Shown here: piece after piece, positions 1 to 11,392 of the stretch | Position numbering within the stretch: the stretch's first letter is position 1 | How the letters are laid out: each line of letters starts with the position of its first letter | Origin: Isoetes taiwanensis | Lineage: Eukaryota; Streptophyta; Lycopodiopsida; Isoetales; Isoetaceae | NCBI GenBank assembly: GCA_021234155.1 | Contig: JAJEKV010000033.1 | Coordinates: 9,455,641 to 9,519,640 of the forward strand | Length of the DNA stretch: 64,000 nucleotides | Direction: 5' to 3' | Position numbers and translations under genes: made by a program | The notes under the pieces: generated by a model | Told to the model about the DNA's origin: nothing | What the model saw: the letters and a program-made list of their open reading frames with translations, nothing else | Database searches by the model: none

Positions 1-2022
1 TTCTCTGCAAACTCTAGTGAAACCTTCTCATGGGGGCATTGTAGAAAGAGTGTACAAGTAATAAATACTGCTTCCACGGTCTCCTCGTCATCCAATTTAT
101 CCAGATTTGCAGTAAATGCTGAAAGAAATTTCCCTCCAAATAAATCCCAGATAGATTTTGCAGATTCCCACTTACTTTGGCATAAGACATATGCTTCTCG
201 CAGCACATGAGCTGAAAGCTTTAAAACTCCAGGATGCAAAATGAATGAACCATACGAAAGACATATCAGGACATTATTTGCAACTGTGAGAAGCATATCA
301 GGCAGAGACTGGATGTTCGCGCAAGATGGCACTTGCAGGAGTGCAGTTATCGTGAAACAAGCAGCTATAAAATTATCTGGAGAAAGATCACTACAGCCAC
401 CAGATAATTGCAAATCTTCAGTGGCATTTGCTTGGTTTTGCACTAACTTCACAAGTAGCCGTAGTATCTGATCAACCTTTTTGACATCTATGATTCCAGG
501 GCAATTTGAAAATAAACTGGAAAGCAAATGTAAGAGGCTGTCTTGGACTGGATAGAAGGCTACTTCCATTGAATGCTGCAGGATGTCAACAAGTGCATCG
601 AGACCAAAACAGGCATGGTTAGGGAAGTCTCTAGCCGCAGACAGTATACTCAATACTGGAATAGCATCTCCCACTAAATTACTCGAACCTTCTGCTTACA
701 GTAAACTAGATATTATCAGAAAACAGCTTACTTGAACTTGGTCTTCTTCCCACAACAAGAACTTGCCTGATCCCCGTAAGACCTCAAATATGTAATCTGC
801 AATTCCCTCTTCAAGCAAGATATTAATTCTATGTTGTCCATCAGCTTCTTCGGAGCATACATGGCATATCAATCTCATTGTAGCAACCTGCAAGTGCCTA
901 TCTGGGGACAACAGTGCACCCTTAATTGCCTCTGCAAATATTCTTGTAAAACACAAGTCATGATCCAGTTCAACTTCTGACTGCGTAAATGACTGCTTAT
1001 TTGCATCAGCGCTGCATATGCCATCAGAATTCAACAAGCTGATGTCAAATGCTGAGTTCTGCGCCATTACAGTCAAGAATGCTGCATACACAAGCAAAAG
1101 TAATGACAATAAAATAACCATATGAACTAAGTTTAGAGACGCATCTAATTTACCTATACAGTTTGTTCTAAGTTCATCACTCTGCGTCTTTAGAAGAGTA
1201 TTTACTGTTAAATGTATGATCTGAGGGCAAAACCTAAGAAGCTCGGGTGCACCTCCCTGGAGACAGGATACTTTATAGAAGACAAACAAGATCTCCCCTT
1301 TAATTTCTTCCCTAAAAATCACAATAAAAATTTCTTCAGTGAATCCCATCACAATACTAGAGACCAAATATGCACTGAATAGAAAAATGTTGCACCCAGG
1401 TAGCTGCAATCCAGAAACGAGGTTCACGAGAAATTCTCGTTCAGACTTCAGAGTTTGAGGCAATGAACAATCATACTTGCTGTGAATATCCAACAGAAGG
1501 CCAAAAACGTGTAACTGCAAGCATTCATGATCAAACCCACGATATTTGGACCTCAAATGAAAGAAGAAGAAAACAAGGACATTCTTGTTTATTGTGAACT
1601 TCGAGAACAAGAATTACCGTATAACACTGGCCGCGATTGGACACAAGTAGCTCAGAACCGAGGTCAAGAGATATATGAATGATGAAATCATTTAAAATCT
1701 CTCGACTTTCATTCACCGCAAGTGCGCATAATCTCAGAATGAGATCCATAATAGCTCTTGCCATTTGTTCATCCTTACAGCTCCAAAGAGTCTTCGTTAG
1801 GGATCCTACTACAAAATGAGGCTGATGATTTACCAAAGATTGGCGAAAAAGCTCGTCATCTAAATACTTTGTGAATTCGGATATGGCATAACATTTGTGA
1901 ATAAGGAATGCAGAAGATTCTTCCAACAAATTGGTGAAGCATTGAAGGCAGATTCCGGCATCGTCCTGGGTTGGAATATACAAGGATAAACGGTGGCCAC
2001 GGCCACAGCTTGCCTCCTCCAT
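1..2022 (-). CDS. PRD1: PRD1-like meiotic recombination initiation protein, 5' exons (partial)
   Basis: Homologue of plant PRD1 (related to animal MEI1), a nuclear protein needed to form meiotic DNA double-strand breaks. Five exons can be read on the minus strand: 2022-1618, 1514-1396, 1311-1154, 1081-732, and one running from about 691 to the window edge. Introns 1-3 have GT-AG ends and compatible phases. Matches to remembered Arabidopsis PRD1 include GLQLPGEEIKGEIL across intron 2, FAEAIKGALLS and ADYIFEVLR in exon 4, and FSNCPGI in exon 5. The start is the ATG at 2022, followed by CGRGHRLSL, which matches the N-terminal CSQGHRSTL. The protein looks helical and ARM-like, with no catalytic motif. 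The junction of exons 4 and 5 is unresolved: exon 4 ends in complete codon DQVQ with donor gtaagc at 731, but no acceptor between 691 and 673 keeps the frame that then reads LVGDAIPVLS. A one-base assembly error or an unusual splice site is likely. The C-terminal part lies outside the window. Confidence 0.85.
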
Positions 2023-2112
2023 TTTCGAGTTGTGAACTAGGCACCCGTCCTTAAGAAGTCCAAACCTACGAGTCTATGGCCTTATAGTTGGAAGTTAGGC
2101 TAGTAGGGCGCG
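2023..2112 (-). promoter_or_regulatory. Short 5' flank of the PRD1-like gene
   Basis: Only about 90 bases separate the PRD1-like start codon from a repeat element at 2113. I see no convincing TATA box here. The core promoter or 5' UTR may therefore lie inside or beyond the inserted element. Confidence 0.3.
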
Positions 2113-2487
2113 GGATATCCTTACCCTGGTTTCGGGGATCCCGGAGGACGGGATCCCCGGTTACTGCGCAGTTACTGCGCAAAAATCTTGGCCCTTATAG
2201 GGATTTTTGGGGCAAATTTGTTGTGGGATTTTCTCCCTCGATCCGGCACCGAATCGCATGGGATCAGTCCGTAGCTGGGAATCGGGAGGGCAAGGGGATC
2301 AGGTAGATGCGGAGGAGGAAGCAGGGCGAGCGCCGTTGCACTGGCCTCGCTCCAATCCGGCAAAAAAAACAGCAAAAACTGCGCAGTAAGGCGTTAACTG
2401 CGCAGTTAACTGTGGGATCCCGGAGGAGGGGATCCCACATGGGGATCCCGGAGGGCAGGATCAACCCAAACTAGGGTAAGTCTATCC
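2113..2487. mobile_element. Small non-autonomous TIR element (family A) beside PRD1
   Basis: Ends are imperfect inverted repeats: left GGATATCCTTACCCTGGTTT, right (reverse complement) GGATAGACTTACCCTAGTTT. Inside are repeated GGGATCCC and GGATCCCGGAGG words and two clusters of ACTGCGCAG, all self-complementary or nearly so. No coding capacity. The same end sequence and internal words occur in the element at 11393-11820 and in the half-copy around 33430-33850, so this is a dispersed family. No target duplication was recognised. The short reading frames inside are chance frames. Confidence 0.7.
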
Positions 2488-4657
2488 TGAACCGGCTAGT
2501 AAAGGTCCTTGATTAATGTCAATCTTGAATTGAATTCAGTCTTTTTGCAGGATCGATTTTTATGCAAAACAGATGTTTTTCTTGATTCTCGCATGTCTAT
2601 GTTATGGGAAGTGTGGTCTAAAGATGGCCTTGGATGGAATCAACCTCACATTAAGCCCATTGACAATAGCTTCTAGATTGGATCGTGATTCATCTACATG
2701 AGGGCATCGTTAAAAAGAAATGAAGCTAGGTCAAGAGATGACAAGATTAGATTGTGAGAACTTTTGATGGTTGCTCACAATTGCAATGCTTGGAGCTCAT
2801 TCTTGTGTTCTTTAAACCTACCTTGTCAAGCCCAAGACCTTACCTCCACTAGAACATGATTGCTCTTGGCTGGAAAGGACTTGGAAGAGGAGCAGAAGGA
2901 AGTGGATATTTAGCATGCCATTACTAACATGTCATTAGCCATTTGTCATTTAAAAACTCATATCCATTTAGGAGTCGAAGCCACGAGCTCGACTAGCCAA
3001 ATCCATGATTTAAGAGTCACTCTTAATTCTTAAACATAAGCTAGATGTTGGTTATTGTACTTTTATCAAAGCTCTCTTCAGATCTCATAAGTGATGTTCA
3101 TGTGTGTTCTCTTTTTAGCTTATGTTTTTATGTCTATATTTTTTGATTGCAATCTCGGGTCACACCAAGGTATTCTAGTGAAGGATGCCCCATCAGGCAT
3201 TCAACACACGTAAATCCAGCCTTATTGTATGTTTCATGTCTTTTTTAGATATTGCAGGCTCGGGCATATAACTCACTTTCCACATTGAAAATACCCCCTT
3301 TGTGCAAAAGAAATGGGCAGTTTATAGAGGCGGTGCAGCAATTATTCTATACCGCTGCCCTTCTAACTCCTAGATTGGCTACATCTAGATAATCTAAATG
3401 TTATTGTTCAACTTTATTCTCAAGGCTTCGAGCCCCCTTTAGTTGTTTGGACTTTCTGTCCATGTTTGTTTGTTGTTTATTATTTTATGATGGGGCCTAG
3501 TCCCTTTGTTGTGGGCTTAATACCCTTATTCATTGTACCATCCCATGGCCCAAGGTGGTCTCCGTGGACGTAAAAATTCCTACCTACCTATCTTCCTATC
3601 TATCTATTTTCCATGAAGAGGGAATCCAGGTTTGTTTCAAGACATAGTGGAAACTTTCTAGGTCCAACCTTGGAGCAAAACGTCGTGTGCACTACTTCAT
3701 CTTTGTGACCTTGTAAGCTCATTGTTTGAAATCAAAGTACACTTATTTGCATGAATGTTGGTCCAAGATCATATATCTCACAAGTGCACTTCACATGTGT
3801 CTGCCTTTATTTGTTGAATATCTTACTCCTTTTTTTTTATATTTATATAGTAAATACAATGGCATTGGTAGGTCCATTTTTAAAGGTAATATTTGTTGGG
3901 TTGCCCGAATGGCAAACCCTGGGAGAGGTGCTTGATTGAATATTATTGGGATATGCTAATTTGACGGATGAGACTAGGAGTTTCTCTGCATCCAACGACT
4001 GGAGTTAAAGTTTTCTCAATAGGTGATTTGATTGCCATTGGTTGTCGTGATACAACGTTACATCGTCATCCGGCTGTCCAATGCAAATAGAAAGTCATTA
4101 AGGAGGTTGATTGAGTAAGCGGATTTGGCCATGAGGCCATTGGTTTTGGCTTGGTAGACATTATTGATCCTTTTCGAGGACTTAGGAACCGGTTTAACAA
4201 ACTTTGCTCCTTCCTTTTAAGTGCACGTTTTTTGTTTTTGCATCCACTCTTGCAACCGTCTCAAGTACAGATCCATAACATCTTCGAGGTCAGAAAATGT
4301 AGCGAGGAGGTTTGTGATGATGAGCAAAAGTTTTGGTCCAGAGCTTTTGTCCAATGACGAATACAAAAATAGTTGCACATAAAATGACTATATATTATTA
4401 GAAAGTAGTATGCAATAAAATAACGGCAAAGTGAACATTAAATTTCACAGAATTGATGTCAAATGTTGTCTATCATTGACGAGTGGTGATGCCCAGGTCG
4501 GGCCTCGAAGAATTAACAAAAGAGCAATGGAAATGGACAACTAATAGTTCAAGAAGTTTACATAAATAAAGTCATCCACTCAATGGATTTTTTCTTACTA
4601 GCTCCATCACATATGCTAGAAAATGACACAAAGTTGTTATGCTCTTGCTGAACCAAC
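2488..4657. other. Intergenic, repeat-derived stretch without a recognised gene
   Basis: No reading frame here resembles a known protein. The part around 3450-3610 looks like the 3' end of a non-LTR element: a line containing CCATGGCCC and GTGGACG, then a tail of CCTA/TCTA units. A similar arrangement recurs at 5755-5850. The rest is A+T-rich and unassigned. Confidence 0.4.
3450..3615 (+). repeat. Probable non-LTR retroelement 3' end with microsatellite tail
   Basis: The words CCATGGCC and GTGGACGTAAAAAT are followed by a run of CCTA, TTCC and TCTA units. At 5755-5850 the related words CCATGGCC and ATGGACGAAAAAAAAA are followed by TTCTA units. Two copies ending in different short tandem repeats suggest reverse-transcribed tails. 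Family assignment is inference. Confidence 0.35.
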
Positions 4658-5357
4658 TCATTTTCCAATATTAACTTTGGAAGCAAAATTTGCCAAGTAG
4701 AAAATCCACCAGCCAGTTGTTGTTTCTCTGAAGTGGCCTTTAGTAACTGTTAACCCTTTGTGGTCACCACCAAAACACAGTACAGAATGTACCCACGGTG
4801 TTTGAGGCCTTAACTCCTCTATGAAACGCTTCTTCTTACCATCCATGCTCATCAATCATCCTAAACTTGCTCCAATTGCAAATGCCAATGTATATTCTGC
4901 TATTACTATTACTGTGATGGAGTAATACATTTCCAACATTAAAAGCCATGTGCACTGTTCTTTGAGAATGAACGCTTGAAACTGCACTACATAGTGTCGC
5001 AATCAATTTTCCAACATTCTTTGCAACAATGAGCTCCAAATGACATTGCTGTCGAAGCTTCTCATGATCTATCATTGGATGGACTTTGGCTTGAAATGTC
5101 TTGTATGCATGCTTAGCAAAAGCATGGTCTCCATGTCCAAGAAGAAGGTCAGCAACAGATCCATCATCACAAAATGGATCTATTATAGCAAGGTTCTCAA
5201 AGTCACATGATCTTCCAATTGTGTGTATAATATCACCATGTTTGATTTGTATGACACACACTTTGAGAGTGCTCATAATCAATTCAGATGGCAAATTAGT
5301 TCCCCGATCGTTTTGCATATGTGCACGTGTACACCATGCAATAATTCTCATCCGCAT
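4658..5357 (-). pseudogene. Broken reading frame with weak kinase-like features
   Basis: Two minus-strand frames (5357-4836 and 4855-4658) overlap with a one-base shift near 4850 and together give about 230 codons of protein-like composition. The segment VHMAFNVGNVLLH resembles the catalytic-loop pattern HxDxxxxN of kinase-fold proteins, and IGICNWSKF stands where DFG would be. The catalytic Asp is absent in both places, so if the resemblance is real this is a pseudokinase or decayed kinase. No upstream exon or start was established. I do not recognise the family; origin from a transposon is possible because no intact gene surrounds it. Confidence 0.3.
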
Positions 5358-6088
5358 AAAAGTTTGTTCCTAAAATCTTGCATTTGAATAATTCACCAGA
5401 TGTGCTTAATGACATGTACTGCTTATCAACTATTTAAGAACCATCAATATGTACAAATCATGTCATCAAACTATCTAACCTTCGATGTTGCTCAAATCTC
5501 TCTTGCGTTTCACGATATTGCTTTGGAGCTTCGCAACTGAGTGTCTTCTTTTCTTTGCGTAGTTATCTTAGAGCCCCATCTATGCATGACTTGGCAATAT
5601 ACACACTTAAGGTCCTGGATGAGCGTCTTCAATTATTGAGCCCTTAGTAGTCATCATCACCCACTTATATTGTCTTCTTGCTTGATCATTACAGCAAAGT
5701 TTTTTCCCTTAAAAACATTTCGAGGCAGGGGTTTTTTAATCCTAATAGTAATGGTTGTACTAGGCCATTGTATATGTCCCATGGCCTCTTGGTCTTCATG
5801 GACGAAAAAAAAATCTACTCTATTCTATTCTATTCTATTCCATTCTTTTCTTGATCTCCTCAGAATCCATGCTTCATTACGTAGCTCAGCCTTTAGCCAC
5901 CCAGCTACCAAATTTTCAACCTCATTTACAATATCTCACGCGAATCGTAGAATGTTACCATCCAAGCTATTTTGCATGGAAAATACGTAGGAAATTTATG
6001 GGGAGGGTATTTTTTCATAGACAATACATAGGATGTTTGAAGGTTATTCATTTTCGACCTTCTCGGACTCTAAGCTTTGAAATTGCCC
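5358..6088. other. Unassigned stretch; second non-LTR 3' tail at 5755-5850
   Basis: No gene was recognised. Positions 5811-5846 contain a run of TTCTA units directly after an A-rich segment, resembling the retroelement tail at 3450-3615. The short open frames are of low complexity. Confidence 0.35.
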
Positions 6089-6760
6089 TTTTTTTACTCT
6101 GAGCGGACTTTTTCGACTCGCGAGTCGAGAAAGGCCCTCAACCTTGCATTTTTCGCTTTGAGTTGCCTTTCTCAACTTCTCAAGTCGAAAGGAAAGGCCG
6201 ACCCCCCTAAAACTTGCGTTTCGGCTTTTGCGCCTTTCGCGACTTTCTTTTTTCGACTTGCGAAGTCGAGAAAGGCCTTCCCGATCCCTAAAACACGTGT
6301 TTAGGCTTTGAGCGCCTTTTTCGATTTCGCGAGTCGAGAAAGGCCTTCTGATCCCTAAAACCTGTGTTTCCGGCTTTGTTGCCTTTCTCGATTTCGCGAG
6401 TCGAGAAGGCCTCCAATCCTAAAAACGTGTTTTACGGCTTTGAGCCGCCGTTTCGACTTCGCGAGTCGAGAAAGGCCTTTGATCCCTAAAACCTGCGTTT
6501 TGGCTTTGAGTTGCCTTTCTCGACTCGCGGTCGAAAAAGGCCTTCCGACCCTAAAACTGCGTTTTTGGCTTTGAGCTTCGACTCGCGAGTCGAAAGGCCT
6601 TCGACCCCTAAAACCTGCATTCCCGGCTTTGAGCTTCCTTTTCGACTTCGCGAGTCGAGAAAGGCCTCCCGACCCTAAACCTGCGTTTACGACTTTGAGC
6701 GCCTTTTCATTTCGCGAGTCGAGAAAGGCCTTCTGATCCCTAAAGCCTGCGTTTCTCATG
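6089..6760. repeat. Tandem array, about ten units of roughly 66 bp with palindromic core
   Basis: Each unit reads approximately: GGCTTTGAGC, a CCTTT(T/C)TCGA segment, a core TCGACTTCGCGAGTCGA, then AAAGGCCTTC and GATCCCTAAAACCTGCGTTT. The core GAGTCGAGAAAGG word recurs at about 6123, 6185, 6263, 6333, 6400, 6464, 6529, 6588, 6650 and 6717, a spacing of 59-78 bp. The CGACT(T)CGCGAGTCG centre is self-complementary, so each unit can form a small hairpin. The minus-strand open frame at 6355-6816 is a by-product of the repeat. Confidence 0.85.
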
Positions 6761-8757
6761 CCTGTATTTTCCAAAAATGGCCCTAAGAACTGTGTTTTAT
6801 TTTTATTTTTTTGCATGTAGCATCACTTGACTAATTTGATTTTGTCTCTTGCAGTCCTTATCTCGACCAGATAGTACATGCTTGGGAGCAATGAAAAGAT
6901 CAGTTCATTGAAGAAAGGTGTCGAGAAGAGGGTGGTGACATCAGTTGGACATACAAGCACGTGGCCCATAAAGGAACTCCTCATACAAATTTCTATCGCC
7001 TGTAAGTTGCTCCATGACTAGGAGAGAGCTCCACGCGCCCTTTGCACTAGGTGGTTCATGTGTGAAGAGGGTGTAATCATTGTGCCCATACGACCACTAT
7101 GGTCTCTTCACCCACTGTAATATATATTGTAATGAGCCCATTTATAAATATAAGGTATCTCAAAACTAGTGATTAAGTAAACAATTTGCTTAATTTTTGT
7201 TGGAATTTGTGATCTCTTATCTACCCACCTAAGAAAATAGAGCCAAAATGTTCAACTAAGAATCTTTTTCAATTAGAACTTTGGTTTCAAGCTGTAGTGA
7301 AATTCCTATGTTTGCGTTGCATTGTTCTTGTTCTCGACTCGCTATCCAAGAAAACTGGAAGAAAGCTTGGATGCACACTAACAGACAAAAAATCGAATTA
7401 TGGACAGTTTTCGGGTCGGGGTGCTCCTTTTTGTGTAAAATAACAGGGTTCCGAAAAAAAGTGGGAATAGAATGAGTCCCACTTTAATTAAATACGACTT
7501 ACACCCTTTTTGTGTGCTTTCTTGGCAAGGGTTAATCCTCAGAATGATCTATTTTGTGCGTTTTTGGCAAGGCTTAATCCTTGGAATGATTTGTTCTATG
7601 CTTTCTTGGATAAGAGAAAGCCCAGTGAAAGGGCTTTGTTTTAACGTAAAGGATGATTGGACCATTCTGATGTTGCCAAGTGTGCCTGCACAGGTAAAAA
7701 CAACAGAATGACAAGTAAAAAAACCAGAAACAGTCAGTAAAAGTGATAGAACTGGGCGTAAAAAGAAGAGAACTGCCAATAAAATTCTTGGACTACTTTC
7801 TGTGTTTGAAAGCACACGTATCACACATCTATTAGATAAGAGGGTTGAATGTGGGACAACCGTCCTTTACGGCAAGGCTTAATCCTTGGAATGGAAAGTA
7901 TTAATCCTCGGAATTCCAATTATTCCCCCTTCTGAAGTTTTAGTTCGAAGGAATCTGCAGGTTAATCTATTGCTGGACCTTTGGCCTCACTGGGGTTCAA
8001 CTCAATGGCAAGTAAATTTTAAATTTTTGTCCAACTAAATTAAGAAAGCAGAATGCAAGTTAAAATGCAGGTAAAAATCTTAGAATATAAGTAAACTCAC
8101 AGAATACAGGTAAGAGATTCTAGAATGTCAGTAAAAAGTTTATAATGCAAGCAAGAAAATATTTTGATAAAGAAGAGATGACACATGGTAGCATCTTGTT
8201 GGCGGATAAGTCAGTTAGCTCCATATTCCACTATGCCGATAGTTTGTATGGGAGCCAATTCGAGTTGCACATAAGCAAATGGCACCACTGTTGCAATTCC
8301 ACCGTAGGGTAGAAGTTCTTGACGTGGAGCCAAATATCAAAGATTTTTGTTATGAGCGAGTTTGCCCGAAAGATGCATCGAGATCCTGCAATCGAAGTTG
8401 AGGAAAGCTTCAACTGACGAACTTCCAGGAACACAATGGAATGCCAATTTTGGTAGTTGGCTCCAATTTCCTTCAAACAACTTGGTATTTGTTGTAGTCC
8501 TAGCTCTAAACTTGCCGCCGTCGTGGATACTGGGACTTAAACCTAACCAAACTTTACGGCCAGTGTGGGACAACTTATAAAAACCTACCAAGCATATTTC
8601 CTATATAATTTGTAGTCGGAAGGGGTCTATGAAAACCTAGATTTTAGCCAGGAAAATACAAAGAAACACATAAAATTTGACGGGCAAACTTCTTGAAATT
8701 TTTTTTCCTTATCGGAAATCATCTATTTGTTTTCCTGGGAAGAAGTTGGCACACAGG
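6761..8757. other. Unassigned repeat-rich stretch
   Basis: No gene recognised. Around 7515-7610 a unit containing GGCAAGG and TTAATCCT(T/C)GGAATG is duplicated and recurs near 7870. Between 7690-7780 and 8040-8160 there are scattered AGAATG(C/A)(A/T)AGTAAA-like words in one orientation, as is common for subterminal repeats of DNA transposons. The frames at 8231-8591 show no family resemblance. Confidence 0.35.
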
Positions 8758-9045
8758 GGGTGAAAATAGCTTTACCCTGGTTTTGGTGATTCCGTCGCGG
8801 TGAATACTCTCCCGCAGAATCACAGACCCTCCGAGAACAGGATCCGTTCTGGAGGTCCCATTTTTCGTACTTGACAGCTTCATTTAATATCTTCCGGCGG
8901 AATCACAACCTCCAAATCCCGTCGGACAGAATCACTGCCATTTTATTCCACGCAACGGAATCACCATCATAATTGATTCCGCCCGGTGGAATATCCCAAG
9001 TAAAAATTCAAATTTATTACGTCATGTTCTTCTTCGGGAGGTTTT

Positions 9046-9934
9046 TCAGCTGCTGCAGAAGTAAGGAGTTGCTCCAGAACGTCGCCAGATGAACCTGCTG
9101 CCCTTTGGGGCTGGATCCAGCAATGGCAATAGTGCAGCGACAGTTGCAGCCATGGAATGCTGATTTTGGGTTAGATTTTGATTGAGAGAAGCAGAAAAGT
9201 TAGATCCGGCATGGCCTTGGGAGATGGATTGGAGGAGGAAGCCCCTTGCCGCTGCAGCAGAGAGGCTATGGTGCCAGCTTTTGGGCGAAGAAGGGGACAT
9301 GGGAGGCGAAACCGGTGCAGAAAGAGGAGACAAAGGAGGCGGGCTCTGTGATAGAACTATCAATGTTGAAGAACAGGTGATTTGGCATTTGGGCCCCGTG
9401 TTGGTTGCCTAGATTTTGTGGATAGTGGATGTGGGTGGTACGATTTTGAGCAAAAGCAAACAACCCACCTGGATCTGGCAGCCAAATAATAGCTGTGCCA
9501 CTGTTGTATGCCAGAAATTTGCAGCGGAATGGTCGATGAAGCTCGGCTTTGAGAAGCGTTAGTGATATAATGTGTTAGGTTAAAAGAGTAGCAGCTTCGT
9601 TTTTGCTTTCAAAAAATCAGAGATCATATCCCCTGTTTCGCCAGAACTGCCGCAGTCATTTTTTTGTGTTGCCCGACAGTGTGGCATGATACTGGATTTT
9701 TCCAAGTGGAGATCCTCCATAGCCACCATAATTCGTACCTTCATACCACCCAGACCCAGATCCAGCAGAGAATCCAGACATGCAAGATTTATGCACCGCT
9801 TGAGAATTAGACATACTCTGCTTCTTGGGCGATGAACATGAAGAACCCGTTGCTGCTTGTGCTGCCGGAATTACCATGTTCTGGGTATTGGCCGTTGCTT
9901 TGCCCATGAAATCGTTTTGCTGCAGATGTTTCAA
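9046..9934 (-). pseudogene. Possible captured gene fragment, low-complexity protein
   Basis: Minus-strand frames at 9934-9656 and 9463-9046 have Ser-, Gly-, Gln- and Asn-rich composition (for example GYGGSPLGK and NLGNQHGAQM) typical of disordered regions of plant transcription regulators. They lie inside the family B element with stops between them. No domain was recognised and no start or splice pattern could be fixed. Capture from a host gene is inference. Confidence 0.3.
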
Positions 9935-10102
9935 ATAACAAAGGTTTTAGGCGCCTTGTTTCTTTTCATGATCTTAATACAGAATTTTGCCTTCCTTACA
10001 AATTGTAGGATGCTCTTCTTAGATATCATAGATATCATGTTTGCTGTTTTACAAAGGTTATCGTTTTCTTAACAAGCTAAAGTACTACTTCTCCCATTCC
10101 AG

Positions 10103-10300
10103 ACTGCCTATGTTCTTCCATATGTTTTCTCTGCTCATATTGTACTCGAAGGGCAGGCCTTGCATGAAAAGGGCATTGCCGATATTGGCAAGGGGTTGAA
10201 TCCCCAACCAGAAAAATTCTGGGCAGTTCAGAGCATAACAATGAATATGCTCAGACAAAATGGAGTAGCCGAGCTTGTTTTGTTTTCCACCATTGGTTTT
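10103..10300 (+). pseudogene. Possible captured exon of unknown gene
   Basis: After a good acceptor (TTCCAG at 10097-10102) an open frame reads TAYVLPYVFSAHIVLEGQ, ALHEKGIADIGKG and FWAVQSITMNMLRQNG before running into a duplicated GTTTTGTTTTCCACCATTGG segment at 10276-10321. The composition is that of an ordinary globular protein exon. It sits inside the family B element on the opposite strand to the fragment at 9046-9934. The source gene was not recognised. Confidence 0.3.
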
Positions 10301-10576
10301 GTTTTGTTTTCCACCATTGGTTTAGTATTAATTTCATTAATGATCTTCAAGTAACGTAAGCTTTGCTTAAACCATCCTCAACCATTTTTTATAGAATCGG
10401 GCATAAACTTCTGTTGGGATTGAACCCGGGGGGGTGCACCTCTATATGGCATCTGCATTCGAGGGGTCAGAGAAAAACCCCTGTATACGGCTTTTTGGAG
10501 TAGAAAAACCCATACCATACGGTTTTTCGAACTAACATACAATATAGACCCTATCCGTAGATTTACGATTGATTGT

Positions 10577-10710
10577 GCCAAATTATATAATCCCTTTCCG
10601 ACTTTGTACCTTTTGTGAAGACCCTTTGTGCCAAATTATATAACCCCTTTCCGACTTTTGTACCTTTTGTGCCAAATTATATAATCCCTTTCCGACTTTG
10701 TACCTTTTTC
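10577..10710. repeat. Short tandem repeat, about 3 units of 42-52 bp
   Basis: The unit TGCCAAATTATATAA(T/C)CCC, followed by TTTCCGACTTTGTACCTTTT, occurs three times starting at about 10577, 10629 and 10671. It lies inside the family B element. Confidence 0.75.
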
Positions 10711-11392
10711 CGTCAAATGGATCAGCTCCCCAAATCGATCATCTACGGAATCTCTCCTTCCCGCCCGTATGAGCTCCCCGGACCAGGTATACCTACGACC
10801 AAGGCAATAAAGAACCCTAAAAGTTCACTTTCGGTTAGTGCGTGACGTGACCATTGAGTGAACCCCTTGGGATTGAACCATCGCCAATTTTTCCTTCACA
10901 CTGCCAGTTATTCTGATTCAAAGGTCTCCGGTGATTCCTTCGAGGAATAGTACGCTGATGATTCCCAGGGGAGAATATTATCGGTGATTCTACGGGGAGA
11001 ATATTTACCGCAGCGATTCCACGGGGAGAATATTATCGTGCGTGGTGATTCTACGAGGGGAGAATATTACGATACACGGTGATTCCATCCCGCAGGATCA
11101 ATTCCATGTGATTCCGTCGCGTAGAATAAAAGGTTGGTGATTCCATCCAGCGGTATTTTGCAGATGTGATTCACTAGGAAGGTATAAAATGGAGCCCGCA
11201 GTGCACATTATAATGGGGGGAATGCGGATAACGGGGCGGAGGGTACGGATAACAGGCGGGAGGGTTAGTGATTCGGCGGGAGAGTGGTCACCCATGACGG
11301 AATCACCAAAACTGGGGTAAAGCTATTTTCACCCAGTGTTGGGCATGAAACTTTATCTATCCATATATCCGTATAAGGAGCCCACCGACGTA

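Larger units (their letters stand above)
8758..11334. mobile_element. 2.6 kb non-autonomous element with long TIRs (family B)
   Basis: The left end 8758-8796 and the right end 11296-11334 are inverted repeats of about 39 bp. Both start GGGTGAAAATAGCTTTACCC and continue through GTTTTGGTGATTCCGTC, differing at only two or three positions. Subterminal regions (8800-9000 and 10920-11280) repeat GATTCC(A/G)CGGGGAGAATATT-type words. No transposase is visible. Internal segments look like captured gene pieces (see 9046-9934 and 10103-10300), so this resembles gene-carrying elements of the Pack type. The core TTACCCTGGTTT is shared with the family A ends. No clear target duplication was seen. Confidence 0.75.

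Noticed and set aside
6355-6816. 153-codon basic protein on the minus strand
   Set aside because: Each segment repeats with the 66-bp unit of the tandem array; no start context or domain.
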